From Rheum nobile (taxonomy: Eukaryota; Streptophyta; Magnoliopsida; Caryophyllales; Polygonaceae), in the NCBI GenBank assembly GCA_027886185.1, contig WOAB01000589.1, positions 8,065,001 to 8,129,000 of the forward strand: DNA of 64,000 bases, given 5' to 3'. Numbering within the stretch: position 1 is the stretch's first letter; every line of letters begins with the position of its first letter. Below, in pieces: positions 20,733-32,679 of this stretch. Position numbers and translations under genes: made by a program. The notes under the pieces are model-generated. The model was not told where the DNA came from. It did not search any database and saw nothing but the letters and a program-made list of their open reading frames with translations.

Positions 20733-22744
20733 ATTGTAAGAACTAACCATCCCATGAAAGATATCATGAGGAAACCGGAATTTACAGGACGAATGGCAAA
20801 ATGTGCAATACACCTAAGTGGTTTCGATATGGAATATGAGCCAAGGACATCGATCAAGTCTCAAGCCCTGGCTGATTTCAGTCCTACACTGGAACCAGAA
20901 GCCACGAAATAAGCCACGCAGCTGACAACTGAAGAAGACAGGGGCACATGGCAACTCCACACAAATGGAGCGTCAAACGTAAGAGGAGTTGGGATAGGTG
21001 TCGTACTGGAATCGCCATAAGGGGACCATATATCCCAAGCTGTGAGGTGTGGGTGGGACACGACCAATAACGAAGCAAAGTATGAAACACTCATATTCAG
21101 GCTAACACTCGCACAAGACCTTGCAATCTAGAACATCGAAGTGACATGCGATTCTCTCCTCATCGTCAACCAAGTGTAGGGATCGTATGCCGCCAAAGAT
21201 AACAAGATTATGGCTTACCTAGACGTCGTCACAAAATTAATGGGTAAGTTCCAAAATTTCACCATCCAACAAGTCCCATGCGATCTCAACACTCAAGCCG
21301 ACGCCTTAGTAAACCTCGAGTCTGCCCTACACCCCGACGACTTCCACAATATCCCATTAGCATACATCACGACCCCAGCGGTCCCCACGACTATCAAAAC
21401 AACCAATTGTGACAACACTCAAGTAACAGACGAATTACCCTTAGAAGAGGTCGTCTCAGCAGAAGTAGGCGACAACACAGAGGACAACCTCATAAACGAC
21501 CAAGATGATTGGACTGTACCTTACATCAAATGGTTGAAGGATGGCATACTCCCAGCAGACAAAAGAGAAGTTAAAAAACTCAAGTTACGAGCAGCAACCT
21601 TTGACATAAAAGATAATGTTTTATTCAAGCAATCTGTCACAGGTCTGTACCTACGCTGCCTCAAAACAACCTAGGTTAGACGCATCCTGTGATCCCTACA
21701 CGACGGAGAATGTGGAAACCACACTGGGGGACATAGCCTATATGGCAAGGCCCTCAGGACAGGTTACTACTGGCCAACGATGAATAGGGACACGACTGAC
21801 TATGTCAAAAAATGTGATGCCTGCCAGCGGCATGCACCTATCACACACCAACCATCAGAAATGCTGCACCCGACATTGGCACCTTGGCCTTTCATGCGAT
21901 GGGGAATGGACATCGTAGGAAAATTACCACCAGTATCCAGACAACGCGTCTTCTTCCTTGCTATGACTGACTATTTCTCTAAATGGATCGAAGCCGAAGC
22001 ATATTGAGAGGTAAAAGAGAAACACGTCATTTCATTTATAAAACGTAACATTCTATGCATATTTGGTGTCCCTTCAGAAATCGTATGCGATAATGGCTCC
22101 AAATTCATCGATAGCAAGACGCAATCCTTCTGCAAGTAATGGAATATCACCTTGGTCACGTCTACACCACGATATCCATAATCCAACGGCCAAGCCGAGT
22201 CCAGCAACAAGATCATTATAAACAATCTCAAAAAGCGCCTCGCAGGGACAAAGGGAAATGGACAGACGAGCTCCCTTTAATATTGTGGTCCGACAAGACC
22301 ACCCAAAAAAACGTGACCGGGCAATCCCCCTTCTCACTAGTCTACGGGAGTGAGGCCGTCATCCATGCCGAACTCCTCATCCCAATAGCCAGATATGGGT
22401 TACAAACCCTGGAGCAGAACGACGTCGAGTTGTTTCACAATCTTGACACCGCAGATGAGATCAGAGAAAGAGCCAAGATCCTGATGGTCAAGTACCAAAA
22501 ACAAGTCGCCAGAAGCTACAACAAAAATGTTTGTAACAAGGTCTTCAAGGCAGGAGATTGGGTCTTAAGGAAAACATTCCAAAATACCCGAGATCCAGCC
22601 GACGGAAAATTAGCACCTCAATGGGAGGGACTATATCTCGGTAAGGAAATTATTGGTCAAGGAGCATATCGATTGGAGACAAAGGACGGACAACCACTCC
22701 CGCAAAGTTGGAATGCGACCCACTTAAAGTTGTATCACTTTTGA
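20733..22744 (+). pseudogene. Element A RNase H, second RNase H-like region and integrase
   Basis: Continues from 16645: VRTNHPMKDIM and SGFDMEYEPRTSIKSQALADF. Then comes a second RNase H-like part (WQLHTNGASNVRGVGIGVVL, NNEAKYETLIF, VTCDSLLIVNQV), typical of Tat elements. Integrase follows: CDACQRHAPITHQPSEMLHP with zinc-binding cysteines, WPFMRWGMDIVGKLPP (first Asp), MTDYFSKWIEAEAY, SEIVCDNGSKFI (second Asp). After a frameshift near 22140 the C-terminus is long and open (KGKWTDELPLILWS, SPFSLVYGSEAVIHAEL) and ends LKLYHF. Several stops and at least one frameshift kill it. Confidence 0.85.
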
Positions 22745-23360
22745 TTCTTACATTTTATGTCTCCTTTATGTCCATTCAATTACATTTATTTACATCTTTT
22801 TACTCACTTAAGCATTAGAGGGCCGTTGGGCACACACCCAATGGTCGTACCTTGACCTCTTCATGTGTTTTGAGTCAACTTAAATCAGGGAAAACAAGAG
22901 GCCTCAAAGACAAAGTCACATGCATGCAGACAAACACTTTCATACATTAAAGCGCTTACAATACACGATCGATCGGTACACAGGGAATAGAGGAACAACA
23001 TAAAACACTATTTATAAGACTTGTGCAATATAAGTTACTTGTCTTTACCTAACACTATGACAACTCTTCCTTGAAACTACATAGCATGCTACACTAACAA
23101 TTCAAATAAAATGTCACTTCGACCAAATTATCACGCGTCCTAGCCAAGGCGCAGTCGACAAAATCCACCTGCAAAATCAAATAAAACGGAGACAAGGTAT
23201 GCATAAACCAAAGCATTCATAAAAAACGCGACCCGCGATGGTAGATGGGTCGCCAAAACATTGTCCATCCCATCTCCATGATGGGGCACAACACAAAACA
23301 CCTAAGTTAAAACATTCACAACACAGTGCATGCAAGATATTGTCATTACATAGAAACACT
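22745..23360. other. Element A untranslated region between pol and the antisense ORF
   Basis: Noncoding. No ORF with recognisable motifs on either strand and no separate insertion evident. Confidence 0.5.
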
Positions 23361-25168
23361 TCACGATTCTTCTGATCGCTCATTGACATCCGCATGAACA
23401 ACCTCCTGGCCCTTGGTCACCTCGAAATGCGCCTTTGATGCGTCCTCCATATCCATCTCGGTCACCTCAGGGTCAGCCTCCTCTTTTTGCTCATTCTCCC
23501 CCAGGCCAATGAGTTTGAACAAGTCGTTGCCAGGGTTACCGTTAGGATACAGGAGGTCCATGCTAGCCTTCTCCTCTTCAATGTTCCAGGACGAGTGGGT
23601 TCCCGCAACATACTCCTCCATCATTTTAATACGTGATTTGATGCAGAAGTATGTCCCCACATCACTGGCGATTTGGGTGTCCTTCACACGAAGCTCCTCA
23701 ACGTTGCTCTCCAACTCTTCAAGATGAGCCTAGACCTCCATCAGCTTCTTCTCAGTCGACGCCAACTTGCTTTCGGCGGTCTTCGCACGACCATCAGCAG
23801 CTTTCAGTTGACCCTCAGCCTGGGCAATCCGTTTGTCGGCCTTGTCGCTTAAATCTTGTACGGTTGAGAAAGCGACAATCGAGTACTGAAGAACCTGTAC
23901 CCAACAAGTCATGTAATCGATTATCGATATAAAAAAAAGAGGTATTTTTTTACACACATATGGATGTCTTTTTACGCACCTTCCAAGCGGTGGCTCCGGC
24001 CTCATCAATACAATCAGTGAGATGTAAGTCGTCGATTTCTTTCTTGGCCTCAGGATCCAAAGTGTGAAGCAAGTCACTCAAAGATCTATCCTTCAGCACG
24101 CCCACCAGTGGCTCCGCAGCGATAGTCGCATTCCTCTTCGCTCCCGAAGTCTTGGACGACGGCGAATCCACAACAATGATCCTAGTCGACGAAGGGGCTT
24201 TAGCAAGAGCTTTGGCGACGAAGATGCTTTAGCCGCTGACAGCTTATGGTCCAGAAGACTCTTCCTGAACAAACGAGCACTAGACCTTCCGCCGCAAACA
24301 ACGACTCCGAAGACCAACCAAATGCATACATGTAGGAACAAACAGGTGCCTTTGGTGATGGATGCAAAAGGAGATGACATTTTGGCAGAATCGGGCACCA
24401 AGAAGTTGACGTTTCTGAAAGATATGTCCGCCTCGGGGAGAGCAAGCAAAATGGCAGTCTCAATCTCAAAGCCTTCGAGTTCTTCCGGATTAGGCGCTGC
24501 AACAAAGTACATGTAAGCAAGAGTTTAGACAATATCCGATGAGAAATCTGAAAGAACAAACACGATACCTATCTTCCTCTAGTCCGAGAGCAGGAAGGAA
24601 CAATCGACACCCCTTTCAAGTGACCTACGCTCTACAAAGAAAATTAGGATCTTCATCCTCGATCGTTGACATCTAGGTTCAAAGCTATGGGCTTTCAATT
24701 TCGACGAAGGCGTAATTGGAATCTAGATGAGCCACGACTACTCAAGTAATAAGTGTACCATAAAGCGTCAAAATTAAACTCAAAACTGACACCAACAACT
24801 AAGATATCCACTACCCTAAGCAAACGCCATGCGTGGGGCATGACTTGACAAGGAGGAAGCTTCAAGACAACGAGGAAGTTTCGGACAAGACTAGAAAAAG
24901 GAAAAGAGTGGCCGATCATAAAAGGATACTCGAAAAAACAAACCCAACCTTCCCGGTACCATACGGCTCGCTCATGAGGAATGGGAAGATGCGCTATGGT
25001 GCCCTCTGGGAACTGCCTGACTTCAATGACCTTATCTAATTCACGCTGGGTTAAGGTACCAGGCAAGGAGTCCTCTGGACTTAGAAGATTCAAAGGGGTG
25101 AAGACGCCTTCTTCCCTACTGGAACCATCCGCGGCGACCCTACTCTTCTTCGATCTTGACAGCGCCAT
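23361..25168 (-). pseudogene. Element A antisense ORF (plant gypsy 'transposase_28'-like protein)
   Basis: Minus-strand gene between pol and the 3' LTR, the position of the antisense ORF in Tat-group elements. From Met 25168 the first part reads MALSRSKKSRVAADGSS, then WYREGWVCFFEYPFMIGHSF, RNFLVVLKLPPCQVMPHAW. This fits the 'putative gypsy type transposon' family (Pfam Transposase_28). Later parts include an Ala/Lys/Glu-rich coiled coil (SDKADKRIAQAEGQLKAADG). An 85-bp GT-AG intron (23895-23979) joins TAWK to VLQYSIV in frame, and a 71-bp GT-AG candidate lies at 24498-24568. In-frame stops from 24695 down show decay. Function unknown. Confidence 0.62.
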
Positions 25169-25440
25169 GGAAGAAACAAGGAAAGGAGGAAACGGTAAGA
25201 ATTTGAAAAATTACCTTGGAAGGATACAAGTTGCTGTAGAGAAAAGATGGTGAAAGGAGGGATAAATGATGGCATATTTAAGAGAGGTACACCGCCACAT
25301 CTCTGGTTAATATAGCGACCCAATTACATGGCACCACGTCACATGGACGTCTGCGGAAAAATCGGAGCAAATGATTCTGCAGGTTATAAGATCAAACTGT
25401 CCCATCAAACTACCATCACTATTTTCCGACCCGCTTTGAT

Positions 25441-25451
25441 CTTGGGGCAAT
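25441..25451 (+). other. Polypurine tract of element A
   Basis: CTTGGGGCAAT abuts the 3' LTR start. Element C has tttggggcaat in the same place. Confidence 0.65.
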
Positions 25452-25887
25452 TGTTGGGCCGTGATTTGTTCAGTCCATCAGGACGGCCCAGATGAGCAAT
25501 AAGCAGGCTAAACCACCTTCTAGAAGGACTGCGAGGTGGAAGAGAATGTTGGAGACGTAATATCGAAAGATCGGTGGACGGTTCGACGACTCTCGAGAAT
25601 TTCGGGAAAACGGCTAGTTTAGTTTAGTTATGAGATTAGCATAAATACGAAGCTCGATTAGCTTTGTAAAACAGGTGATCATTCTCTACTGAATACAAGC
25701 TATAATTCGTTACTTTCTCTCTCGTTATCGCAATTATCGTCTAGCTCAGTTCTCTATTCCTATATTAAGGCGATCGACAATTAAATCTCTAGTTGATTTG
25801 GATTGTCTATATACTTTTGATCTAATTGTTGTCTAGTTGCCCTTCTTAAGACGATTCAGGTCGGTTTGGTCTTTTCGCCCCAAAACA
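25452..25887 (+). repeat. 3' LTR of element A
   Basis: 436 bp, TGTTGGGCCG...CCAAAACA. The target duplication ACTCT follows at 25888-25892. Confidence 0.9.
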
Positions 25888-25892
25888 ACTCT

Positions 25893-27262
25893 TATTACAC
25901 TACGATGAGTTGTCACTTCACAACAGATCAAGTTGTTAGGTTAAACACTTCACTATAAATACTCGCTTTAATTCTTATAGTTGTTAAGTTGGTACATTCT
26001 GTTATTCAATGTTGCACAAAATTTAAATACAATCAAACAATTGTCCACAAACAGCAACATGACCAGATGGGCAACTAACAGTATAACAAGGAGTATCGAT
26101 AATACAAAATCAACTGGAAATAAATAACGACCAGCGAAACACTAGAATTTTACGTGGAAATCCCAAACTAAGGGAAAAAACACATGACTTTTGAGAGTAC
26201 CAAACTTCCACTATCAGCACAGATTAAAGTGGGTATACCCCTCTCTAGATAACAGTAGAGGATACACATTCATCAATGCCACAACCTTGGCATACAAATG
26301 ACACTAGCCTTCACCTAAACAAGTGAAAATGTCAACAAGAAGAGCAAAGAGACATTAGCTAGAGAACCTGACTTAGAGGATACCAAATCACGATCCAACC
26401 CTTGGATGTGAAATCCTTTGTGGAAAGAACAACACTCTCAAACTTCGTCCCAATTAGAATTGATCTTGATGTCGAACGGGACTAATTAAAATCAGGTGTA
26501 CCAACACATACAGGATCTTCTACCACAAGTTTTCTCTATTTTTCTCCCTTTGCAGCTCTCTTTGTGTCTCGGATTTTTACCTCTCTCTTAACACTAGAAT
26601 TTTTTTTTCTCCCCCTTAAATATAAGGTCCCTTCTAGATTAAGCTTCCCTTATGTGGAACATCATTTGGAAGACAAATTAAGCATATTAAACATGATGAC
26701 TCTTCTTCTATACGGAAGAGGAAAACACAACATTTAGAGAGTGAGACAATGTGAGAGTGCTTTCTTCTTAGCTTGTTTTCTTTGTAAAACTACTTTCCCC
26801 CGTATTTTCATTTCTGGATTCATTCATTTGTGATTGATTAATCTTCTTTAGTTGTTTTCGTTCTCGATGACTATCGATCTTGAGTTTCTTTTCAAATTAC
26901 TTTGGCTTGTAATTTGAAATTAGCAATTCAAAACGTTCAAATAACTCGGTTCAAAAAATAATAAAATCACTACACTATAGTGTTGTATAATTATTAATCA
27001 ACAATTTAGATACGATAATTTAAGCTGATTTTGTACCTAATAAGGAGCTTAATATTTGTATTACAAAAATATCAACTTGTCATATTTTGGTCAAATACTT
27101 TTCAACCGTATATATCGATCTTTTTTAACTAAAAATGAGTATTTTCAATATAATTCTAGCTTACATGTACGATTTATTTATATTTGGTAGAATTACATGT
27201 ACGATTTGATTGACAAGTCAAATGGGATAATTGAGTGATTATTCGGACCTTGTGGCTTGACT
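25893..27262. other. Intergenic; probable rest of the first copia's 3' LTR at the left
   Basis: The first ~130 bases (to about 26015, with actataaatact near 25950) are probably the other half of the copia 3' LTR split by A, by continuity across the ACTCT duplication. From about 26040 to 26640 there is repeat-like noncoding DNA (for example tttacgtggaaatcccaaac near 26150) that I cannot classify. The remainder is AT-rich with no gene. Confidence 0.4.
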
Positions 27263-27594
27263 AGTGGCGGAGCTGAGGGGGGGTCGGGGGTCCTGTGCCC
27301 CCTCATTCCCCAAGCTCAGTATATATATATGCATTATTATAGCATGATTATATGTTGTAAAGCAAAACTTGCTCAGTTGGCATTTCTACTATTTTGATAC
27401 GTACAAGTTCGTGTTCGAAACTTATGGATGTTGCTCAACCTATTATTTTCCTTCAACTCCACATCCTTTTATCTTTTGTTTCTTTTCTTTTTGATTTTGT
27501 TTTTCATTTAACATAATTAATTGGTTAAGTGCATATATATAATTGGTTAGTTATAACTTATAATATTTATTCTCATATTTAAATACTATTTCAT

Positions 27595-27850
27595 GAGTTT
27601 GGATCATATGCGGAGCACTCTTCCCGTGCGGACGTGCGGAGCATGCACTTTAGGGCCTTATTTGTGCACTTTAATGTCTTATTTGTGCACTTTTTCAAAA
27701 AAAAAAAATTCTTTTACAAATTGTTTTCCAAGCATTTTTCAAAATTTTTGCAAAAGTGCACAAATAAGGCTCTAAAGTGCACAAATAAGGCCCTATAGTG
27801 CATGTCCGCACGTCCGCACAGGAAGAGTGTTCCGCACCGGAACCGCACTC
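27595..27850. mobile_element. Mutator-like MITE
   Basis: 256 bp, flanked by an exact 10-bp duplication ACTATTTCAT (27585-27594 and 27851-27860), the size made by Mutator-like transposases. The two halves form a nearly complete foldback around an A-rich centre: gcggacgtgcgga, cactttagggccttatttg and gtgcacttt on the left reappear inverted on the right. It carries no coding capacity. Confidence 0.82.
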
Positions 27851-27986
27851 ACTATTTCATTACCTATCAAAAAGCTTGTCTTATTAACTGTAAGTATGAT
27901 TAAATTAAAAGACATCATTTAAGTATAAATTTAACAAGTTAACTCTAATATTATATGTTGATCCATAATTTTCTTAACTTATTATT

Positions 27987-28215
27987 TATAGAGTTACTGT
28001 GCTATTAGTTTCTTATGGTTAAGGGTTGTCTTAACCATAGTTAGTTAACCCATTCTGTTAGCCTGGGTTTAGTTAATTGAGTCAGTTAGCTTGGTCAAAT
28101 ATACTTAAGCTGTTTTCAGCTTCATTCATTCTAATTCGATCAATACAGATTCAGAGATTTGTTTCCTCTCTTCCTCTCTATCCGATCAGGATTTTTATCC
28201 TAATCAAAATCTAGA
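27987..28215 (+). repeat. 5' LTR of element F
   Basis: 229 bp. Ends are inferred from the TTATT duplication and the extent of match to the 3' copy. A canonical TG start would be tgtgctattag, 12 bases further in, but the match extends left of it and no target duplication fits that choice. Confidence 0.78.
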
Positions 28216-28227
28216 TGGTATCAGAGC
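28216..28227 (+). other. Primer-binding site of element F
   Basis: TGGTATCAGAGC, the common plant copia site complementary to the 3' end of initiator methionine tRNA. Confidence 0.8.
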
Positions 28228-28359
28228 TTATGGTGAAATTGTTGAGGGAAAAGAAAGATTAAATCTTTGTCTTCCACAATCAAAGTGAGCAGAGTGTTTG
28301 AGTGAATTCTTGGCACTTGTTTCCTCAATTCATTGATTCAAAAAACTGAGTTCTTAGCG

Positions 28360-29412
28360 ATGGAAGGTGAAACAGGATTGCAATTGCTGGCTCAGCTTGC
28401 GCGCTTGGCTCAGAGTCAAAGTAACTCAAATTCGAATGATCCACTTTACCTGGAGAATTCTGAAAACTCAAGAACCTTGTTGACAACGGTGCAATTCGAT
28501 GGGAAGAACTTCTTTGCCTGGAGTAGGCAAATTCGAATGGCATTAGGTACAAGGCTCAAGCTAGGTTTTCTGGACGAATCGATAGCGAAACCAGGTCAAG
28601 ATTCACCGGATCTTGCGAGGTGGATTAGTGCGGATGGAATGGTGGCGTGTTGGTTATTGAATTCGATGAAACCAGAGATATCAAGCACCTTCGTGTATTC
28701 AGGATCGACCAAGGATCTTTGGAATGAGATTATCGAAAGGTACAATCAAGGTAACGTACCTATGGTGTTTCAATTGAAGGTCGAATTAATGAGGACAATG
28801 CAAGGGAATTTGTCAGTAGCTGCTTATTACTCCAAACTCAAGAAATGTTGGGATGAATTACAGTTCTTGAATGGGATTCCTACCTTCAGTTGTGGTGCAT
28901 TAGGCAAGTGTACTTGTAAAGTTCTTGAAAGAGTTCATGAGCTAGAAAGTCAGGACAAGTTGATGATCTTCTTGGCTAATCTTAACAGTGACTATGATGC
29001 GATTAAGAGTCAAATCATGGCCAATGATCCTCTTCCTAGTGTTAGCAAGGCCTATCACACAGTTATGCAGGTTGAGAAGCAAAAGGAAATAGCTACTTCG
29101 ACTCCTAATTCACTAGCATTCATGGTTGGTCACAACAATCAGAGAAGTAGCAATCAAAAGAATAGTTCATCTGATAAGAAAGAGAACAACAAAGGCAAAA
29201 GAGAGAAGAAGGTGTGTAGTCATTGCAATAAGACAGGACATTGTCTTGAAGAATGTTTTGAAATATTCGGATACCCGGATTGGTACAAAGGGAAGAAGAC
29301 CAAAGTACAAAGTCATTCCCAGAAAATGGTTGCACATGTTGAAAGTAATCAACAGCTGAGTCCACTGGAAACAGATGAAGGATCACAGTATGGGAAGGGC
29401 AGTCAGGTTTGA
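28360..29412 (+). pseudogene. Element F gag
   Basis: Start chosen at ATG 28360 (MEGETGLQLLAQLARLAQ), inside a frame open from 28333. The N-terminal copia gag pattern is clear: QFDGKNFFAWSRQIRMALG, then GFLDESIAKP, and later FLANLNSDYDAIKSQI followed by DPLPSVSKAYHTVMQVE. A CCHC zinc knuckle CSHCNKTGHCLEEC (near 29214-29255) is intact. About 350 residues. In plant copia, gag and pol are one frame; here the frame stops at 29410-29412 and the protease is in another frame, so an indel has separated them. The gag itself looks undamaged. Confidence 0.8.
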
Positions 29413-29443
29413 TGCAGAGTTGGTTCAAGTTGTGTGTTAGGTA

Positions 29444-30457
29444 ATGCTCAAGGCTTTCAAAGGAAAGATGATGCTACCTTTAGCTGCCAATTTTGCAGGT
29501 AGTTCCTATATTAATCTAGTTACTCATAAATTTGATAAATATGAGTGGATACTAGATACAGGAGCTACAGACCATATGACTCCTTATCTTGATATGTTGT
29601 TTAACATCAAGGAATTAGCTATACCTATATTAGTAAAGCTACCAGATGGCTCAGTTAAGAAGGTTACACAGGCTGGAGATGTTTGCATAGAGCCAGGATT
29701 TGTGATTGAGGAGGTCTTACATGTTGCAGATTTCAAATTTAATCTGCTTTCTATTAGTAGAGTTATTGCTCAGAAACACTTGTTGGCCTACTTTGATTCT
29801 TCTCAGTGTTCTTTACAGGACTGTATGAGTAAGTCAGTGGTTTATGTTGGAAAGGAAAATAGAGGGTTATACATGTTGCAAGGACAAGAGAATAAAGCTG
29901 CTAGTGGCAATAAAGCATGTTATTCTTCTAATGTAGAAGTTAGTAGCCACATTGTTCATGATAGATTAGGAAATATTTCCTTTTCTAGATTGAAGTATGT
30001 GACAGGTTGTTCTAATGGCAGTAGTTCAGATGTTTTTTGTGATACATGTAGACTTGCCAAGATGCATCATTTGCCTTTTCAAAACAGTGAAATCAAGACT
30101 ACTAGTTGTTTTGAGTTGTTGCACATGGACCTATGGGGTCCATATCATATTGCTAGTTTAACTGGTGAACATTACTTTTATACCATAGTGGATGATTTGA
30201 GTAGAGCAACATGGACTTATCTCATTCACAATAAGCATCAGGTTCCCACTGTCATCAAAGATTTTATTGCTATGGTGAGAAATCAGTTCAATGTAACCCC
30301 TAAGAAGATTAGGTCAGACAATGGTACTGAATTGTTGAACAAAGAAGTGACAGTTTACTTGTCCAACTTGGGAATATTGCATCAACGAAGCATGCCATAC
30401 AGACCACAACAGAATGGAGTGGTGGAGAGAAAGCACATGTATCTTATTGAGACATGA
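29444..30457 (+). pseudogene. Element F protease and integrase
   Basis: Protease: WILDTGATDHMT near 29547-29580, catalytic D-T-G intact. The pre-integrase zinc region has HDRLGNISFSRLKYV with CDTCRLAKMHHLP; the first His of the usual H-x-R-x-G-H motif is kept, but the second is Asn. Integrase core: LLHMDLWGPYH (Asp 1), TIVDDLSRATWTYLI, KKIRSDNGTELLNKE (Asp 2), PQQNGVVERKH (Glu). A frameshift near 30440 moves the rest into the next ORF. Before it the frame is continuous. Confidence 0.82.
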
Positions 30458-32667
30458 ATTTTGGGGAGAGTGTGTTCTAGCTGCCACATACTTGATCAAT
30501 AAAATGCCATTGAGTAGCATTGATTGGAAGACACCTTTTGAGATTCTGTTTCATAAGCAACCTCAGTATGACAATCTTAGAGTGATTGGTTGTCTTTGTT
30601 ATAGGGCTGCTCTAAAGAGAGGCCATGATAAGTTTGATGCTAGAGAGAGAAGAAGTCTTCTAATAGGGTATCCAAGTCAACAAAAGGTATACAGATTGTT
30701 TGATTTAGGCACCAAGGAAATTTATCATAGTAGAGATGTGTGTTTTCATGAGGATAAGTTTCCTTTTAGGCAGCAGGATGAGCATAGATTGGGTTTGCAA
30801 CCTACTACTTTATTTCCTGTTACTCAATCTAATAAAGATGGTGTATATTGCCCTTTGCCTCTTCTTGATACTTGGAATACTAGAGACAATGCAATGCACT
30901 CAGAGTGTTCCATCTCACCTTCTCAGTCAGAGGATGAGTTGCCACAGTCTGTTGATGATCAAGTAGCTCCTGCTTCAGTAGAACCAGTTGTCACCCTTGA
31001 TGGAGGTAGTGGAAGACCTACTAGAAATCGTCAAGCTCCAGCATGGTCTATGGATTATGTTATGACAGTAGTTGACACAAACAGATTTGTAGATACAAAC
31101 AGAGATTATTTTGTGTCCCTTGCTCATGTCATGACAGTGTATGAACCTTCTACATACTCTCAGGCAAAGGGCAAGCCTGAATGGGAAGAAGCTATGAAGA
31201 AGGAGCTTGATGCACTAGAAAAGAATAGAACCTGGGAGTTGGTGTCCTTACCTCCAGGTCATGCAGCAATTGGGTCCAAGTGGGTCTATAAGGTGAAGTT
31301 CAAAGCAGATGGTTCAGTTGAGAGGCACAAGGCTAGGTTGGTTGTCAAGGGGTTCAATCAAAAGATTGGAAAGGACTATAAACACACCTTCAGTCCTATA
31401 GCAAAGCTCCCAACTGTGAGGTTAGTTTTAGCCACTGCCATTGCTAAGGATTGGCCTTTGTTTCAACTAGATGTCAATAATACCTTCCTACATGGATTTC
31501 TAGATGAAGAAATTTACATGAAAGTTCCAGAGGGTTATCATAAAGTTGCTCCTAATCAGGTGTGCAAGTTGAAAAGATCCCTTTATGGATTGAAACAGGC
31601 TTCAAGACAATGGAATCATGAATTGACCAAATTTCTCATTTTTCTGGGTTACAAGCAGTCAGTTAATGATTACTCTCTCTTCACTAAAGCTAAAGGTGAT
31701 TCTTTTACAGTTTTGTTGGTATATGTTGATGACATATTATTAATAGGAAATGACTTGTTCGAGATTAAGGCACTTAAGGATGCACTTCATACTAAGTTTA
31801 CTATAAAGGACTTAGGGGAAGCAAGGTATTTCTTAGGCATGGAGATACACAGACAGAGTAATGGCTTGTACTTGAGTCAGAAGAAATATGTTAGAGACAT
31901 TCTGAGTGATGCTCAAATGTTAGAAGCTAAGGCAGCAAATTTCCCTTTACTAACTGGTTTGAGACTCAGTGTAGAAGATGGGGATTTGTTGCTTGATTCA
32001 GAACAATATAGGAGGTTAATTGGCAGATTGTTGTATTTGTCACTCACCAAGCCAAATATCAGTTATTTTGTGCAACATCTGTCATAATTTGTGGCTCAAC
32101 CTCGATATCCTCATCTCCAGGCTGCCTTACATCTTCTTAGATATCTCAAAGGCAGCATGAACAAAGGCTTGTTCTATCCAGTTCAAACTGATTTGACAGT
32201 GGTAGGATTCTCTGATGCAGACTGGGGAGCTTGTCTCACCACCAGAAGATCATTGACAGGTTTTTGTATCTTCTTGGGTCATGCACTTGTGTCATGGAAA
32301 ACTAAAAAGCAAGCAACAGTATCTAGATCATCTGCAAAGGTTGAATATAGAAGTTTGGAAGCTACAACGGCAGAGCTTGTGTGGACAAGCTTCATACTTC
32401 AGGATTTGCATATTCCAGTGTCTTTGCCTTTTACTTTGTTTTGTGACAACAAAGTTGTTCAGTAGATTACAGCTAATCCATGCTTCCATGAAAGGACCAG
32501 CACTTGGAGTTGGATTGTCATTTCACAATGGAGAAGGTGCAAAGTGGATTCCTCAAGACAGCTTACATTCATACCAGCTTACAATTGGCTGATCTAATGA
32601 CCAAGCCTCTTAATCGAGCACATCATGACTTTTTGGTCTTCAAGTTGGGTTTTACAGAACTTCCATC
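30414..32667 (+). pseudogene. Element F integrase C-terminus, reverse transcriptase and RNase H
   Basis: The integrase tail (YLINKMPLSSIDWKTPFE, YHSRDVCFHEDKFPF) runs into RT: WEEAMKKELDALEKNRTWEL, HKARLVVKGFNQKIG, LDVNNTFLHGFLDEEIYM, YGLKQASRQWN, and the active site LLVYVDDILLIGND. A single stop (TAA 32085-32087) precedes VAQPRYPHLQAALHLLRYLK. RNase H follows in the same frame: GFSDADWGACLTTRRSLTGF, SRSSAKVEYRSLEATTAEL. A stop at 32463-32465 and a nearby frameshift disturb the last ~60 codons, which end FLVFKLGFTELPS. Near-intact catalytic core but not translatable as one protein. Confidence 0.82.
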
Positions 32668-32679
32668 TTGAGGGGCGGA

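Larger units (their letters stand above)
3701..25887 (+). mobile_element. Element A: Ty3/gypsy (Tat-like) LTR retrotransposon with nested insertions
   Basis: Two related LTRs (3701-4138 and 25452-25887) begin TGTTGGGCCG and end in TA (5', mutated) or CA (3'). They are flanked by an exact 5-bp duplication ACTCT (3696-3700 and 25888-25892). A primer-binding-like TGGCGCCCACC follows the 5' LTR, and a purine-rich CTTGGGGCAAT precedes the 3' LTR. The internal order is gag, protease, reverse transcriptase, RNase H, second RNase H-like region, integrase, then an antisense ORF. The gag cysteine motif, the antisense ORF and the primer site point to the Tat group. About 22.2 kb long, of which roughly 13 kb is inserted material (B with its duplication, E, C with D). 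The element is dead. Confidence 0.88.
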
